Under the pieces are notes generated by a model. It saw nothing but the letters and a program-made list of their open reading frames with translations. It was not told the origin of the DNA and ran no database searches. From Ktedonospora formicarum (GTDB lineage Bacteria; Chloroflexota; Ktedonobacteria; Ktedonobacterales; Ktedonobacteraceae), in assembly GCF_016587355.1 (NCBI RefSeq), contig NZ_BNJF01000003.1, positions 930,001 through 994,000 on the forward strand: a DNA stretch of 64,000 nucleotides. Reading direction: 5' to 3'. Positions within the stretch are counted from its first letter, which is position 1, and each line of letters opens with the position of its first letter. Below, piece after piece: positions 1-6,933 of the stretch. The position numbers were made by a program, and so were the translations under genes.

Positions 1-2
1 CG

Positions 3-164
3 AATCAGCTCGATAACGAGGCCAAGGAGTTCGACAGGCAGGCCGACGATCTGATGCGGAGGAACCCGCCGGACCCCACTGGGGCTGCGATTCTTCGCCA
101 GAAGGCGGAAAGAAAGCGCCAGGCGGCGGAGGACGTCCGCAAGCTGGGGCGGGATTCCCGCTGA
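3..164 (+). CDS. C-terminal fragment of a charged helical protein (5' end outside window)
   Basis: The frame is open from the first bases of the window and ends at a TGA at 162-164, giving the last 53 residues of a protein. It is rich in Lys, Arg, Glu, Asp, Gln and Ala (ends DVRKLGRDSR) and is probably helical or coiled coil. Its codons are almost all C- or G-ending, as in the orphan leader-cassette genes elsewhere in the window, and it is followed at once by a GC-rich hairpin, the same arrangement. No family is recognised. The start and leader lie outside the window. Confidence 0.6.
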   Translation, partial: NQLDNEAKEFDRQADDLMRRNPPDPTGAAILRQKAERKRQAAEDVRKLGRDSR

Positions 165-189
165 TCATGGCACACCGCTGGTAGAGGTG

Positions 190-228
190 AGGGCCACCGG
201 GGCAGGTACAACCCGCCCCGGTGACCCT
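190..228. terminator. GC-rich terminator hairpin
   Basis: Arms 190-207 and 211-228 pair with two mismatches (core CACCGGGGC with GCCCCGGTG). It lies between the convergent ends of the fragment at 3-164 and the SDR gene and could serve both. Confidence 0.6.
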
Positions 229-269
229 TCCTCGTTAGATTCACCACGCTCTACTAACCTTCTTTGCGT

Positions 270-1028
270 TTAGATCTGGCCCAGACCGCCATCGATGGCG
301 ATTTCACCACCGGTCATGTAGGATGAATCGGAAGAGGCGAGGAAGAGCACGGACCGCGCGACCTCCTCGGGCTGCCCCCAACGCTTCATAGGCACAGTCT
401 CCGCGACATAGGAATTGACCGCTTCCAGCATGGCATAGGTGTCCTGGTTCGCCGTGAGCGGCGTGTAGATCGCGCCAGGGCTGACGACGTTGACGCGAAT
501 TCCCCGGCTCAATACTTCTTCGTCCGCCGCGAGGGTACGAGCCAGACTCCGCACCGCTGCCTTGCTCGCGGAGTAGAGCGGGTCTCCGGGTCGCCCACGT
601 TCATGCGCTACTGAACTGGTGAAGATCACCGAGGCGTCCTGGGTGAGCAGGGGAAGGGCCTGGGTGAAGGCAAAGAAAACTCCTTTGACGTTGATCCCCA
701 TGATATGGTCAAAGAAGGCATCGTCCGTCTCCTGAATGGGCGGGCATTCCGAGATTCCAGCGTTGGCGAAGAGAATATCAATCCGCCCGAAGTGGTCTCC
801 AACCTGCCGCATGACGCGCTGGATATCATCCAGACGCGAGACGTCCGCTTGTATGGCAAGGGTGTCGCCGCCGAGCTCACGGCGCGCACGCTCAAGTGTC
901 TCCTCATTGCGCCCGATAATCACGACACTCGCGCCCTCCTCTCGAAACAGGTGGGCCGTCACCAGGCCAATCCCACTATTCCCTCCGGTAATCACGGCAA
1001 CCTTATGTTTTAGCTTCAATGTACTCAA
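270..1028 (-). CDS. SDR family oxidoreductase
   Basis: A 252-residue classical short-chain dehydrogenase/reductase, the usual length for the family. It has the N-terminal nucleotide-binding TGGNSGIG (about residues 14-21), the NAG motif after strand 4, a catalytic Ser in IFTSS and the YSASK pair. A C-terminal DGG motif is also present. The enzyme should be a cytosolic NAD(P)(H)-dependent oxidoreductase; the substrate cannot be told. The start is a TTG at 1028 supported by GGAGGG seven bases upstream. It stands alone, with an inverted repeat (1099-1117) about 70 bp upstream that may be its operator. The downstream hairpin at 190-228 probably ends it. Confidence 0.9.
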   Translation of the reverse strand: MSTLKLKHKVAVITGGNSGIGLVTAHLFREEGASVVIIGRNEETLERARRELGGDTLAIQADVSRLDDIQRVMRQVGDHFGRIDILFANAGISECPPIQETDDAFFDHIMGINVKGVFFAFTQALPLLTQDASVIFTSSVAHERGRPGDPLYSASKAAVRSLARTLAADEEVLSRGIRVNVVSPGAIYTPLTANQDTYAMLEAVNSYVAETVPMKRWGQPEEVARSVLFLASSDSSYMTGGEIAIDGGLGQI

Positions 1029-1098
1029 GGTAACTCCCTCCTCACGCTCGTCGCGGTACGCTCTCAGTTGCTCCTGTGTATAAGTGTAAGGCTAGTCT

Positions 1099-1117
1099 GG
1101 ATGAGTTCGCATCATCC
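1099..1117. promoter_or_regulatory. Inverted repeat upstream of SDR gene
   Basis: GGATGA (1099-1104) and TCATCC (1112-1117) form an inverted repeat with a 7-nt spacer. Two further GGATGA-like half sites follow within 50 bp. The position 5' of the SDR gene suggests an operator; the regulator is unknown. Confidence 0.35.
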
Positions 1118-1341
1118 ATTGTGATGAATAGCGGATGAATTCGCGGATCTCTATCATCCACAACCAGGCAGACGAACAGTCGCCGCGCCGTTCCATGAGG
1201 CCGGGCAGCCCTATTACCTAAATCTTGCCTCGGTCACAGTTAGGTAATTCTTTTTCTCTACAATGACTATCAGAAGCATTGTGCCTTCGCATATGTAGGA
1301 CAAGGTGTTTTTGCCCGCGCCATGCTCTCTCTACGGCATCA

Positions 1342-1389
1342 TTAATGCGATATATCGTATTGCTAAGTGTAAACGATATATCGCATTAA
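1342..1389. promoter_or_regulatory. Perfect 17-bp inverted repeat with two CGATATATCG palindromes
   Basis: TTAATGCGATATATCGT at 1342-1358 is repeated in exact inverse at 1373-1389 with a 14-nt spacer. Each arm holds the 10-bp palindrome CGATATATCG, so this looks like a pair of operator sites for a dimeric repressor (PadR- or TetR-like sites have this form) in the 570-bp gap between divergent SDR and secreted-protein genes. The rest of the gap (1118-1341, 1390-1595) shows no gene. Confidence 0.45.
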
Positions 1390-1595
1390 ATCAAGAGGGA
1401 AAATGGGAGCAAGTGTCACATCGTGAGAGGCCGATGCGTTGTGAGAATGGGGGATAGGTGAAGCACAAGCATTGGTGGCGTATACGCGTAATATGCATGT
1501 GCTTGAGTAATAAATCTGGCAAATGTAGACGCTAGCGCCTCTACATTGCCGCCAATCACCGGGCAGTACGATGAGTTTGAAAGGACATATCGGAA

Positions 1596-2066
1596 ATGCT
1601 TCGTCAAAGAAGAACCTGGCACGCGGCCCTGGTCGCACTTATTCTGAGTCTCGCGCTTCTTCTTAACACAAGTATCATTACGCAGGCAAGCACTCATCTG
1701 CCAACGGCAAGCTGCCGTGTCACTCCCAACAAGCCAGTTCTCATGCAAGGGCAACTTGTAGGTATAGGGAGCATGAAGTGCGACGGTCCCGTTTCTGATC
1801 TTCAGGTCACCTCGCGAATCGAGGTCAACGTCGGTGGCTCATGGTACAAAGTGAGTGAGAGTAGTACCTCGGGTCCCTCCAACGCTCAGGGCTTGAATGC
1901 TATCGCGTCCGTCGCCTGCACTCAGGGTCAGACCATGACCTTCCGTGGCGTGGCCTCTGGTAACTACCAGGAAAAGAACGATTACCGCCAGGTCCCTGCC
2001 AGCGCCTCCTCTGAGGTCGTCATCAAATGTCCAGCCTCCGGCCAATCGTCCGAAAGCACTTTATAA
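1596..2066 (+). CDS. Secreted protein of unknown function
   Basis: The 156-residue product starts with a basic segment (MLRQRRTWHAA) and a hydrophobic stretch to about residue 31 that reads as a signal peptide cut near QAS. The mature part is polar, Ser/Gly/Val-rich, with four Cys (CRV, MKCDG, VACTQ, IKCPA) that could form two disulfides, and spaced beta-strand-like segments. It is probably a small extracellular beta protein. GAAAGGA lies 11 bases before the ATG. It is monocistronic and ends at the hairpin 2073-2108. No family recognised. Confidence 0.7.
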   Translation: MLRQRRTWHAALVALILSLALLLNTSIITQASTHLPTASCRVTPNKPVLMQGQLVGIGSMKCDGPVSDLQVTSRIEVNVGGSWYKVSESSTSGPSNAQGLNAIASVACTQGQTMTFRGVASGNYQEKNDYRQVPASASSEVVIKCPASGQSSESTL

Positions 2067-2072
2067 ACGCGA

Positions 2073-2108
2073 AGAGGGGGGAGTTGCCCGCAAGCGACTC
2101 CCCCCTCT
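2073..2108. terminator. Bidirectional terminator hairpin (GGGGGAGT...ACTCCCCC)
   Basis: AGAGGGGGGAGT (2073-2084) pairs with ACTCCCCCCTCT (2097-2108), with a loop of about 12 nt. It separates the secreted-protein gene and the convergent small gene at 2175-2348. The same stem type recurs at 2666-2692 and 60073-60108 in the same orientation relative to the cassette genes. Confidence 0.8.
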
Positions 2109-2174
2109 CTCACTGTGTACTGGTGGCAGCGCGAACTACTCCGCTGCCAGATCACTGGGTCTCGACGTCACCGA

Positions 2175-2348
2175 CTACTTGACGTCGATGTTCCAGGGCT
2201 CCAGCGCGCGCGCCAGCAGCTCGGGGTCGGGCGTGCCCTTCCCCTTGTGGGAGTAGGTGACAAATCCGTTGTCGTCGACCTTGACGGTCACCTCGACCGT
2301 TCCCTCGCCGTCCTTGGTGGGGACGTCAACCTTTACCTTTCGAGACAT
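2175..2348 (-). CDS. Small orphan protein, cassette family A copy 1
   Basis: This 57-residue frame runs from the ATG at 2346-2348 to TAG at 2175-2177. It begins MSRKVKVDVPTKDGEG and ends EPWNIDVK. AGAAGG lies upstream of the ATG. Nearly every codon ends in C or G, and the product has alternating Val/charged residues typical of a small beta protein. Its start, its roughly 310-nt leader and its terminator type match the second copy at 2713-2898, and the two proteins share MSR, VP and a VxVTV core with little else. Function unknown; the shared leader is the best evidence that it is a real gene. Confidence 0.7.
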   Translation of the reverse strand: MSRKVKVDVPTKDGEGTVEVTVKVDDNGFVTYSHKGKGTPDPELLARALEPWNIDVK

Positions 2349-2659
2349 GGATTACCTTCTCTCACTCGCAACTTCAGGAGACAGTATAGCCTCCCGGAGG
2401 TGGACAAAGTACATCCAGAACCTCAACACCCTGCTCGCGTCCTTTTCGGGTCGAGCAGCAGTTGAAGTCATGGCTGTCATTCGTCCAGCAAGCGCACCAA
2501 TCATACAGTGATACTCGCTTGTTTGGAGCTCTCAAGAGCGCTCCCTTCGCGAACCGTTTCCCCGCGCGAAGTGCAGCGTTAAGGTTTGATGATCGCGAAG
2601 CCTTCCCAGTATCAAGACCTGATCGGAAGGATTTTTGTAGTTGAGCCTATCATACCGTA
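2349..2659 (-). promoter_or_regulatory. Structured leader of family A copy 1 (long repeat)
   Basis: About 310 nt upstream of the small gene is repeated almost unchanged at 2899-3208. In the transcript it contains a -10-like TATGAT near its 5' end, a TGCTCG...CGAGCA hairpin, a CCTCC-GGGAGG hairpin and the ribosome-binding site. Its 5' edge abuts the terminator of copy 2, so the copy-2 -35 region is not preserved here. Confidence 0.65.
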
Positions 2660-2665
2660 ACGCGG

Positions 2666-2692
2666 CGGGGAGCCGCCTTCCGGCGACTCCCC
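2666..2692 (-). terminator. Terminator of family A copy 2
   Basis: On the minus strand GGGGAGTCGCC pairs with GGCGGCTCCCC around a GAA loop. It is 20 bp past the stop of the gene at 2713-2898 and shares its stem sequence with 2073-2108 and 60073-60108. Confidence 0.75.
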
Positions 2693-2712
2693 ACTCTCAC
2701 TGTGCGATCAGG

Positions 2713-2898
2713 TCACTTCTTCCACTTGACCTGGTCGGGGTCGATGCCCACCGCCTCCAGGCTCGCCTCGACATCGATGGTGGGAAGCGAGCCCCCCTCC
2801 ATCTTCCCGGTGTACCCGGTCGAGGGCGTGCCCTCGACCGTGACCTTCACGAGGTTGCCCTGGCTGTCGGGCACCATGAACTCCGCCCCTCGCGACAT
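2713..2898 (-). CDS. Small orphan protein, cassette family A copy 2
   Basis: A 61-residue protein starting MSRGAEFMVPDSQGN and ending DPDQVKWKK. The ATG at 2896-2898 is preceded by GGAAGG with the same spacing and flanking bases as copy 1. C/G-ending codons dominate. It resembles copy 1 only in MSR, VP and KVTV, so the leader is far better conserved than the protein. It looks like a small soluble beta-rich protein with a C-terminal acidic/basic tail. No family recognised. Confidence 0.7.
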   Translation of the reverse strand: MSRGAEFMVPDSQGNLVKVTVEGTPSTGYTGKMEGGSLPTIDVEASLEAVGIDPDQVKWKK

Positions 2899-3208
2899 GG
2901 ATTACCTTCCTTGGTCGCAGTTTCAGGAGACGGTATGTCTCCCGGAGGTGGACAATGTGCATCCAGAACCTCAACACCCTGCTCGCGTCCTTTTCGGGTC
3001 GAGCAGCAATTGAAGTCATGGCTACTATCCGTCCAGCAAGCGCACCAATCATACAGTGATACTCGCTTGTTTGGAGCTCTCAAGAGCGATCCCTTCGCGA
3101 ACCGTTTCCCCGCGCGAAGTGCAGCGTTAAGGTTTGATGATCGCGAAGCCTTCCCCAGTATCAAGACTGGATAAGAAGGATTTTTGTAGTTGAGCCTATC
3201 ATACCGTA
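2899..3208 (-). promoter_or_regulatory. Structured leader of family A copy 2 (long repeat)
   Basis: Near-identical partner of 2349-2659. On the minus strand TTGCAG, an 18-nt spacer and TATGAT make a plausible sigma-70-type promoter at the 5' end. The hairpin close to the start differs between the copies (GGAGAC...GTCTCC here) yet still pairs. Confidence 0.65.
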
Positions 3209-3288
3209 GACATGATGGTAACTGCAAGGGAAGAGCGCTGTTTGGAGGGCACGGCTCAAAGGACGCTCCTGCTGTACATATGGCATCG

Positions 3289-3311
3289 GGGGTAATTCAA
3301 ATTTTTGCATT
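3289..3311. repeat. 23-bp direct repeat, left copy
   Basis: GGGGTAATTCAAATTTTT followed by GCATT. The same sequence with one extra base occurs at 4003-4026. The two copies flank the gene and leader at 3424-4002. Confidence 0.6.
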
Positions 3312-3423
3312 CGCGCTCGCCCTCTGACCAATTCTCTGTTGCAGAATGCCGAAGGCTCGTTCGCAGAGGAAGGGTCTGTCACAGAACTGAGAAGCCCTGG
3401 TATCCATAAAAAGGGGCCAAAAA

Positions 3424-3453
3424 CACCACGGCGGCCATCTGGCCGCCGTGGTG
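3424..3453 (-). terminator. Terminator with perfect 14-bp stem
   Basis: CACCACGGCGGCCA (3424-3437) pairs exactly with TGGCCGCCGTGGTG (3440-3453). On the minus strand it is followed by a T-rich tract, as expected for ending the gene at 3472-3801. Confidence 0.85.
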
Positions 3454-3471
3454 CCTTGCTTCCTTGTTGTG

Positions 3472-3801
3472 CTACTTCCCACTCACCCGATGGCGAGCGT
3501 ACTGCGCCGTGTTCCCCTGGAACGTGACGACGTAGATCACGTCGCCTGCCTTGAGGGTGATCGCGTCGCGCTTGGGAGTGACGCGATCACCCACCAGCTC
3601 GGTCATGTGTCGCGCGACGTTCGTGTCGTTGGTGTCACTGGCAGAGCCGATGATGCGGAAGGGCTTCGCCCTGTTCAGGCCGATGACCTCGTCGTTGAAC
3701 TGCCGCAAGGTCATGCTCTCCGCAGTGCCGATGGCGAGATCCTGGGGCAGATGGAACTGGCGGTTCTCCCCCGGAGGGCGACTGCTGATGTAGTTGGCCA
3801 T
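3472..3801 (-). CDS. Orphan cassette protein with possible AcrIII-1/DUF1874-like layout
   Basis: A 109-residue protein from the ATG at 3799-3801, chosen because GGAAGG stands five bases upstream; the open frame extends further 5' but has no site there. C/G-ending codons, long leader and strong terminator place it with the cassette genes. The segment from about residue 48 (FRIIGSASDTN...ELVG...PKRDAITLKAGDVIYVV) resembles the core of the DUF1874/STIV B116 family (IGHxST, LxG, KNRV, GD), whose viral members are AcrIII-1 ring nucleases. The catalytic His of that family is not at the expected place and the loop is longer, so this is at best a distant, possibly inactive relative. Confidence 0.65.
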   Translation of the reverse strand: MANYISSRPPGENRQFHLPQDLAIGTAESMTLRQFNDEVIGLNRAKPFRIIGSASDTNDTNVARHMTELVGDRVTPKRDAITLKAGDVIYVVTFQGNTAQYARHRVSGK

Positions 3802-4002
3802 GATGGCCTTCCTGTCGTCGGGACGGACAAACTGGATCTTGCACTGGAAGCTGTCATTCGCCTGAGATTCTTCGCAGCTTGCGCGCGGGCAGAATCTTCT
3901 GCGTGTAGAGCAGTGCATCACACGCGCAGTTAGGGGAAAGACGTGAATCCACATATGAAGTATATCCCAATCCTGTCGCCTATGCAATGAGAGAAGAAGC
4001 TA
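3802..4002 (-). promoter_or_regulatory. Leader of the 3472-3801 gene
   Basis: Roughly 200 nt without a plausible gene, ending at the direct repeat 4003-4026. It is unlike leader families A-D. Confidence 0.35.
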
Positions 4003-4026
4003 GGGGTAATTCAAATTTTTCGCATT
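4003..4026. repeat. 24-bp direct repeat, right copy
   Basis: Matches 3289-3311 over GGGGTAATTCAAATTTTT plus GCATT, with one inserted C. It lies about 715 bp from the left copy. The stretch 4027-4222 beyond it is AT-rich and holds no gene that I can see. Confidence 0.6.
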
Positions 4027-4222
4027 AGTACCCGAATATCGAGAGGAGGCTATCTTACCTGCGTTTGGTGTTTTTATGTTTGCAAAGAAACGAACCACAC
4101 CCTATGGCATCAGTAACCGTTGAAATAGTCTTGTGCGCATTTTTAAATTATCTCAACCTTTACGTCCATCTAAATAGAATACTTAAAATACGATAATCAT
4201 AAAAAGGGGCAATTAATACTAA

Positions 4223-5720
4223 ATGCCGCAAATACCGCAAAAATACTATCAAAACGCTGGCTCCTGGCGGGGCTGGCTCTGGCGCTCCTCCACATTCACT
4301 GGTCTCCTCCTCTATCTATGCATTTGCTCAGCAATTCTATTAGCCAACGATAAAAGCATTCCGCCAGAAGCTCCGGCTAGATGGGTCTTCTTCCATTCGT
4401 ATTTTTTGCTAACATTGGGTAGCGCCTTCTTATTGCTGGGATTGGTGGCGTGGATAGTGAGCAGAAGCCGGAGAGGAAGAGATCCAGAGAGTACGCTGGT
4501 TCGGGAGCAGGTGGCAAAAATGCTACGTCAGCGCTATACACAGATGCTCGCGCAATCCTCACGCGAGACCCTAGGACTCACATTAGCGCTCAAGCTTCAA
4601 CCCGACGCGGTGCAACAGGTAGCTCCACATCATAAAGAAGCCGCATCAACCTCCATTCAGGACGCATATGCACAGGCCCAGGGGGCATTGCTCATTCTGG
4701 GGCAGCCAGGGGCGGGTAAATCGACCTTGCTACTAGAGCTGGCAGTTGCTTTAGCTGAGCGAGTTGAGGCGGATGAGATACAGCCCCTACCCTTTATTTT
4801 GCCTCTCTCATCCTGGGATGTCGAGCGTCCAGCTATAGAGGACGCCCCTGCTACTAGAACTACTTACGCTCACCTATTCTGATGGAGCACCAGATACATT
4901 GCCCTTGCAAGCAGAGCAAGTGTTTGAAGACTACATGAAACGGATCGTTCGCGACCAGCAAGGAGAGCAAGGTTATAGTGCCGATGATAGCCTACACTGG
5001 CTTGGCTTATTGGCGCGACAGATGCAAGCAAACAGCCTCACAATCTTCACGCCGGAAGACCTGCAACCAAGCTGGTTGCCTGCAAAGACCAGAACAGCCT
5101 ATTTGGTAAGTGTTAGCCTCGCCTACGGAATTGTCGTCATCCTCTTCTTCCCTTTGCTTGGTTGGTTCATAGGGAGTGCGGTGGCTGGACTGATAGCTGG
5201 GTTACTATGCACACTCGTATTTGTAGGGCTTAACTGGCTGGTTAAGAACAGGGTCGATATGAGAATAGAACGAGTAGGTCAGAATAAACCAGGAGGGGTG
5301 ATAAAAGGGTTCAAATCGGTTATAGGCAATGTGATTGGCTTTGGTCTGATCATTGTTCTCCTGGAATTCTTATCGGGAAATATGCTTAAAGTACTACTAC
5401 AACCAGCTTTCTTCATTATTGTCCTCATCCTTGTCCTCAATTGGGGCCTGATCACACTCCTCTCTCTGCTGCTTAGCAAGCCATGGGGCATGCTTTCTAT
5501 CATCATTGAACGCATTATTTTGCGTTACTGGCTCATACGCAATGGTATCATCCCCAAAACATATATTGACTTCCTCGAAAGGTTTTGCGCGAGTGGGCTG
5601 CTAAAGCGCATTGGCACAGGCTACAGCTTTCGTCACCCGTTGCTCCAGGAGCATTGCGCCCAACAAGAAGTTGTTACTCCCTCCAACAATACACCTAAAC
5701 TCACCCTTTTTCCCCATTGA
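4223..5720 (+). pseudogene. NACHT NTPase with central deletion
   Basis: The first part (4223-4882) has two membrane segments (about residues 19-41 and 56-78) and a Walker A GQPGAGKST, then reads on to FILPLSSWDVE, the start of a NACHT core. It then jumps to another frame where LLLELLTLTYSDGAPD and, further on, LHWLGLLARQM appear: the NACHT C-terminal part, followed by four or more membrane segments up to 5720. The Walker B, sensor and winged-helix region, perhaps 170-200 residues, is missing between about 4845 and 4855. The frame change here is not the single-base type seen elsewhere in the window. NACHT proteins act in signalling and phage defence; this one should not hydrolyse NTP. Confidence 0.8.
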
Positions 5721-5881
5721 TTTATTCGCCCAATAATGGTATGAAAAGGCAAGTATTTATTTAAAGGCGTTGCCCCTCACGCCTGCGCTGCTTTTTGCTC
5801 GCCACACGTGTCAGGCTTCGCGGCTGTGACTTATATGTGCTGTGTAAGCTGGCATTATTTATACGTTAAGGAGTAACACTT

Positions 5882-6415
5882 ATGGAATGGTCAATCGATC
5901 CTTACCATACACTGGTGGAATTCTCTGTGACGCACTTGAACATCAACCTTGTCAAGGGGCGCTTTTCCGAGGTTCAGGGCACACTCCATCTCGATACGCA
6001 GGAACCAGAGAAATCCTGGGTCAAGGCAAATGTAAAGACCGCTAGCATCTATACAGGGATCGCGCAAAGGGATGAACATCTACGCTCCCCCGACTTCTTT
6101 GACGCGCAACGCTATCCAACGATTACCTTTGAGAGCACCCGTGTCCGCCGCACTTCCGCCAAGAGCTGTAGCGTCACTGGCAATCTGACTTTACGAGGTA
6201 TCACACGCACCGTCAGCTTCCAGGTCGAATTCCGAGGCTACTCACGCGACCCGATGGCTGACAATAACTGGAAACTCGGGATGAACGCAGTCGGCGTCGT
6301 TGATCGTCGCCTCTTTGATATGCACTGGAATCAGATGCTTGAGCGTGGCATCTCGCTTCTCGGCTTCGAAACACGTATCGAGCTCGATATCGAAGCCTTT
6401 AAATTCGAAGAGTAG
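5882..6415 (+). CDS. YceI family protein
   Basis: A 177-residue member of the YceI lipocalin-like family: opens with WSIDPYHTLVEFSVTHL, has KVDVKTAS-type strand (KANVKTASI), the RDEHLRSPDFFDAQRYPTI block and GNLTLRGITR, all family hallmarks. YceI proteins form an eight-stranded barrel that binds long isoprenoid chains. No signal peptide is present, so this one is probably cytosolic, as in many Gram-positive-type bacteria. AAGGAG lies upstream of the ATG. It is followed by a perfect terminator (6433-6469) and is monocistronic. Confidence 0.93.
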   Translation: MEWSIDPYHTLVEFSVTHLNINLVKGRFSEVQGTLHLDTQEPEKSWVKANVKTASIYTGIAQRDEHLRSPDFFDAQRYPTITFESTRVRRTSAKSCSVTGNLTLRGITRTVSFQVEFRGYSRDPMADNNWKLGMNAVGVVDRRLFDMHWNQMLERGISLLGFETRIELDIEAFKFEE

Positions 6416-6432
6416 CCATCACTTAGATCAGA

Positions 6433-6469
6433 ACTATAGGTAGGCATAGAACTTATGCCTACCTATAGT
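6433..6469 (+). terminator. Terminator of YceI gene
   Basis: ACTATAGGTAGGCATA (6433-6448) pairs exactly with TATGCCTACCTATAGT (6454-6469), followed by an AT-rich tail. Confidence 0.85.
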
Positions 6470-6933
6470 ATTTATAAACTCATCTATACAAGTAAACAAT
6501 GAGTTTCAGCAGACGCTTCTTGCCATTCATTCATGCTAGATTTATTCAATCTCATATGTAGTCTTTGAGCCGGAACTGGTGCCGTATACTTTACAAATGC
6601 TAATTTACATGCTATACTATGGAAGGAGTATAAATCTTCTTTTTGTTTGAGTCTGGATCAAGCATCCACTTAAACATGAAAATGTGGCTGATAGGTGGAA
6701 GGGGAAAACGCCTGTGAGTAACAGTTTTATACACAAACAGTCTTACCCAACCTCAGTTTCGGATACAGTCAATCAACTTCACCATTTTGATCCTCTCTCT
6801 ATCACTACTACCCACAATTCCGCGAACTCCGCCAATGGCATAGCCGCATAGAAAGGATTGACGGGAGCGCCTTGTGCTTAAGGGGCTACCGGCAATCTTT
6901 GCCGGTTCTTCCCATGAGAACCCCTGAACACGC
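6470..6933 (+). promoter_or_regulatory. Intergenic leader with attenuator-like hairpin
   Basis: No gene is seen here. CCGGCAA (6889-6895) pairs with TTGCCGG (6899-6905) and is followed by TTCTT, an attenuator- or terminator-like element 30 bp before the long frame that follows. Confidence 0.35.

Noticed and set aside
2641..3227. Open frames of up to 177 codons on both strands across the family A leaders
   Set aside because: They run through repeated leader and terminator sequence, have no ribosome sites, and shadow the small minus-strand gene at 2713-2898.
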